Of a stretch of 7,145 nucleotides of DNA, positions 5,742 to 7,145 are shown piece by piece. A program made the position numbers and the translations under genes. The stretch spans positions 1 through 7,145 of the forward strand of contig FR890488.1 of assembly GCA_000433415.1 (NCBI GenBank). Direction: 5' to 3'. Positions within the stretch are counted from its first letter, which is position 1. Every line of letters begins with the position of its first letter. The notes beneath the pieces are model-generated. The model saw nothing but the letters and a program-made list of their open reading frames with translations, searched no databases and had not been told where the DNA came from. Source of the DNA: Clostridium sp. CAG:448 (GTDB lineage: Bacteria; Bacillota; Clostridia; Oscillospirales; CAG-272).

Positions 5742-7082
5742 ATGGCACTCAAAGTGGTAAAATTCGGCGGCAGTTCTTTAGCAGATGCCGAACACTTCAA
5801 GCAGGTTGCAACCATCATCCGAGCGGACCCGGCACGCCGCTATGTGGTTCCGTCTGCCCCCGGCAAACGCAACAATGGGGACACCAAAGTCACGGATATG
5901 CTGTATACCTGCTATGAAATGATTCGTGCACATGAATCAGCCGATGCGATTGACGCTTATTACAACAAAATAGTAGAACGCTATAACGGAATCATTGCCG
6001 AGCTGGGCATACATTTTGACCTTTCCGGTGAGTTTGAATACGTCAAAAATGCCATGCTTCACGCCTCCGGACGCGACTATGCCGCCTCCCGCGGAGAATA
6101 TCTGAATGCATTGATTCTGTCAAAATATCTGGGTTTTTCCTTTATTGATGCCGAAAGTGTTATCTTTTTCAAAGAGAACGGAACCTTCGACGAGGAAAAA
6201 ACCAACGAGGTCCTGCGGGAGGAGCTGCGGCACCATAAATACGCCGTTATTCCCGGATTTTACGGCAGTATGCCCAACGGAACAATCAAAACCTTTTCGC
6301 GCGGCGGTTCCGATATCACCGGTTCCATTGTCGCCCGTGCGGCATCTGCCGATCTGTATGAAAACTGGACGGATGTTTCCGGCTTCATGATGGCGGATCC
6401 GCGTTTGGTTGACCACCCGCTTTCCATTGAAACCATCACTTACCGGGAATTGCGCGAGCTCTCCTACATGGGTGCAACCGTTCTGCATGAGGACGCGATC
6501 TTCCCGGTGCGGAATGCGGGAATTCCCATCAATATCCGCAATACCAATCAGCCGAATGACCGCGGCACCATGATTGTCGCAAGCGCGTCCGGCTATGACA
6601 GCGAACATGTCATCACCGGCGTTGCGGGCAGAAAGGGATTTTCGGTCATCACGATTGAAAAGGATATGATGAACGCAGAGGTCGGCTTCGGCAGGAAGGT
6701 GCTGGAGATTTTTGAGGAAAACGACATCTCCTTTGAACACCTGCCCTCCGGCATTGATACCATGTCGGTCATCCTTGCCTCCTCTGTCCTTGAAGGCAGA
6801 CGCGAACGCATTCTGCAGACGCTCAACCGCCGCCTGCGTCCGGACAGCATCGTCATTGAAGACGGTCTTGCCTTAGTTGCCGTCGTGGGACGTGGCATGG
6901 TCAAAGCCAAAGGAACCGCAGTGCGTGTATTCAATGCCCTTGCGGATGCACACATCAACATCCGTATGATTGATCAGGGGTCTTCCGAGTTGAACATTAT
7001 TGTCGGCATTGAAGAACATGACTACGAAAACGCGGTTCGCGCAATTTACCATGCATTTGTAAAGGAATCATCTAAGAAATGA
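5742..7082 (+). CDS. Aspartate kinase (monofunctional, two ACT domains)
   Basis: Aspartokinase phosphorylates L-aspartate with ATP, the first step towards lysine, threonine, methionine and diaminopimelate for the cell wall. From the start at 5742 the protein has 446 residues, normal for the single-chain family. The kinase domain shows KFGGSS (7-12), SAPGKR (38-43), TKVTDML (48-54), SRGEY (116-120), PGFYG (171-175), SRGGSDITGS (186-195) and WTDVSGFMMADPR (209-221). Two ACT domains follow, at about 291-360 (ITGVAGRKGFSVITIE) and 376-440 (LALVAVVGRGM then INIRMIDQGSSELNIIVG), the expected site of feedback control by lysine or threonine. Which amino acid inhibits it cannot be read from the sequence. 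Residue 37 is Pro where relatives usually have a small or aliphatic residue before SAPGK. It has its own promoter and terminator and looks monocistronic. No other pathway gene is in the window; lysC is the likely symbol, but paralogues are common, so I leave it blank. Confidence 0.95.
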   Translation: MALKVVKFGGSSLADAEHFKQVATIIRADPARRYVVPSAPGKRNNGDTKVTDMLYTCYEMIRAHESADAIDAYYNKIVERYNGIIAELGIHFDLSGEFEYVKNAMLHASGRDYAASRGEYLNALILSKYLGFSFIDAESVIFFKENGTFDEEKTNEVLREELRHHKYAVIPGFYGSMPNGTIKTFSRGGSDITGSIVARAASADLYENWTDVSGFMMADPRLVDHPLSIETITYRELRELSYMGATVLHEDAIFPVRNAGIPINIRNTNQPNDRGTMIVASASGYDSEHVITGVAGRKGFSVITIEKDMMNAEVGFGRKVLEIFEENDISFEHLPSGIDTMSVILASSVLEGRRERILQTLNRRLRPDSIVIEDGLALVAVVGRGMVKAKGTAVRVFNALADAHINIRMIDQGSSELNIIVGIEEHDYENAVRAIYHAFVKESSKK

Positions 7083-7113
7083 AGCTCTTTTTCCGTTATC
7101 TGAAAATTTACAA

Positions 7114-7140
7114 AAAAGAGGCGTTCCTTGCGCCTCTTTT
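7114..7140 (+). terminator. Rho-independent terminator after aspartokinase
   Basis: AAAAGAGGCG (7114-7123) pairs perfectly with CGCCTCTTTT (7131-7140) around a 7-base loop, beginning 31 bases after the stop codon. The run of A's on the left arm would also give a U-tract on the opposite strand, so it may work in both directions. Confidence 0.85.
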
Positions 7141-7145
7141 CAAAC

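Noticed and set aside
6120..6740. 206-codon open frame on the minus strand inside aspartokinase
   Set aside because: It is opposite conserved kinase and ACT motifs, and I see no family features in it.

Overview
The window reads as ordinary bacterial chromosome, most likely from a Clostridia-type Firmicute of roughly balanced GC. This inference rests on AGGAG-type ribosome binding sites, sigma-A-like TTGACA/TATAAT promoters with 17-base spacers, an NrdR repressor, a two-domain PduO-like protein and a clostridial-style monofunctional aspartokinase. No mobile element, tRNA, rRNA, CRISPR array or phage gene is visible. Coding density is high, and the only sizeable non-coding gap is about 216 bases (3372-3587).

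Layout. (1) 1-1803, plus strand: an unrecognised multi-pass membrane protein, open at the left edge, is followed after one intervening codon by a CPBP-family intramembrane protease. (2) 1779-1830: a long imperfect hairpin with a U-tract in both directions serves as a shared terminator between convergent transcription units. (3) 3371-1844, minus strand: nrdR (regulator of ribonucleotide reductase genes) is followed 19 bases later by a two-domain protein with a PduO-like cobalamin adenosyltransferase fold and a GlcG/HbpS-type domain. (4) 3372-3587: a divergent promoter region with one good promoter facing each way. (5) 3588-5633, plus strand: a full-length ABC exporter (membrane domain plus ATPase in one chain). 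(6) 5642-7082, plus strand: a perfect-consensus promoter, then aspartokinase, then a strong hairpin terminator at 7114-7140.

How the genes relate. The most suggestive link is nrdR with the PduO-like gene, because adenosylcobalamin is the cofactor of class II ribonucleotide reductase and NrdR controls ribonucleotide reductase genes. However, the adenosyltransferase half looks degenerate at conserved active-site positions, so it may sense or bind a corrinoid, haem or other ligand instead of making the cofactor. The membrane protein and CPBP protease are probably one translationally coupled operon. The ABC exporter and aspartokinase each have their own promoter and look functionally unrelated.

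No clearly new multi-gene system is evident. The items most worth a second look are the degenerate PduO-like protein coupled to nrdR, the unrecognised membrane protein paired with a CPBP protease, and a five-codon leader ORF whose stop codon sits in the exporter's ribosome binding site.
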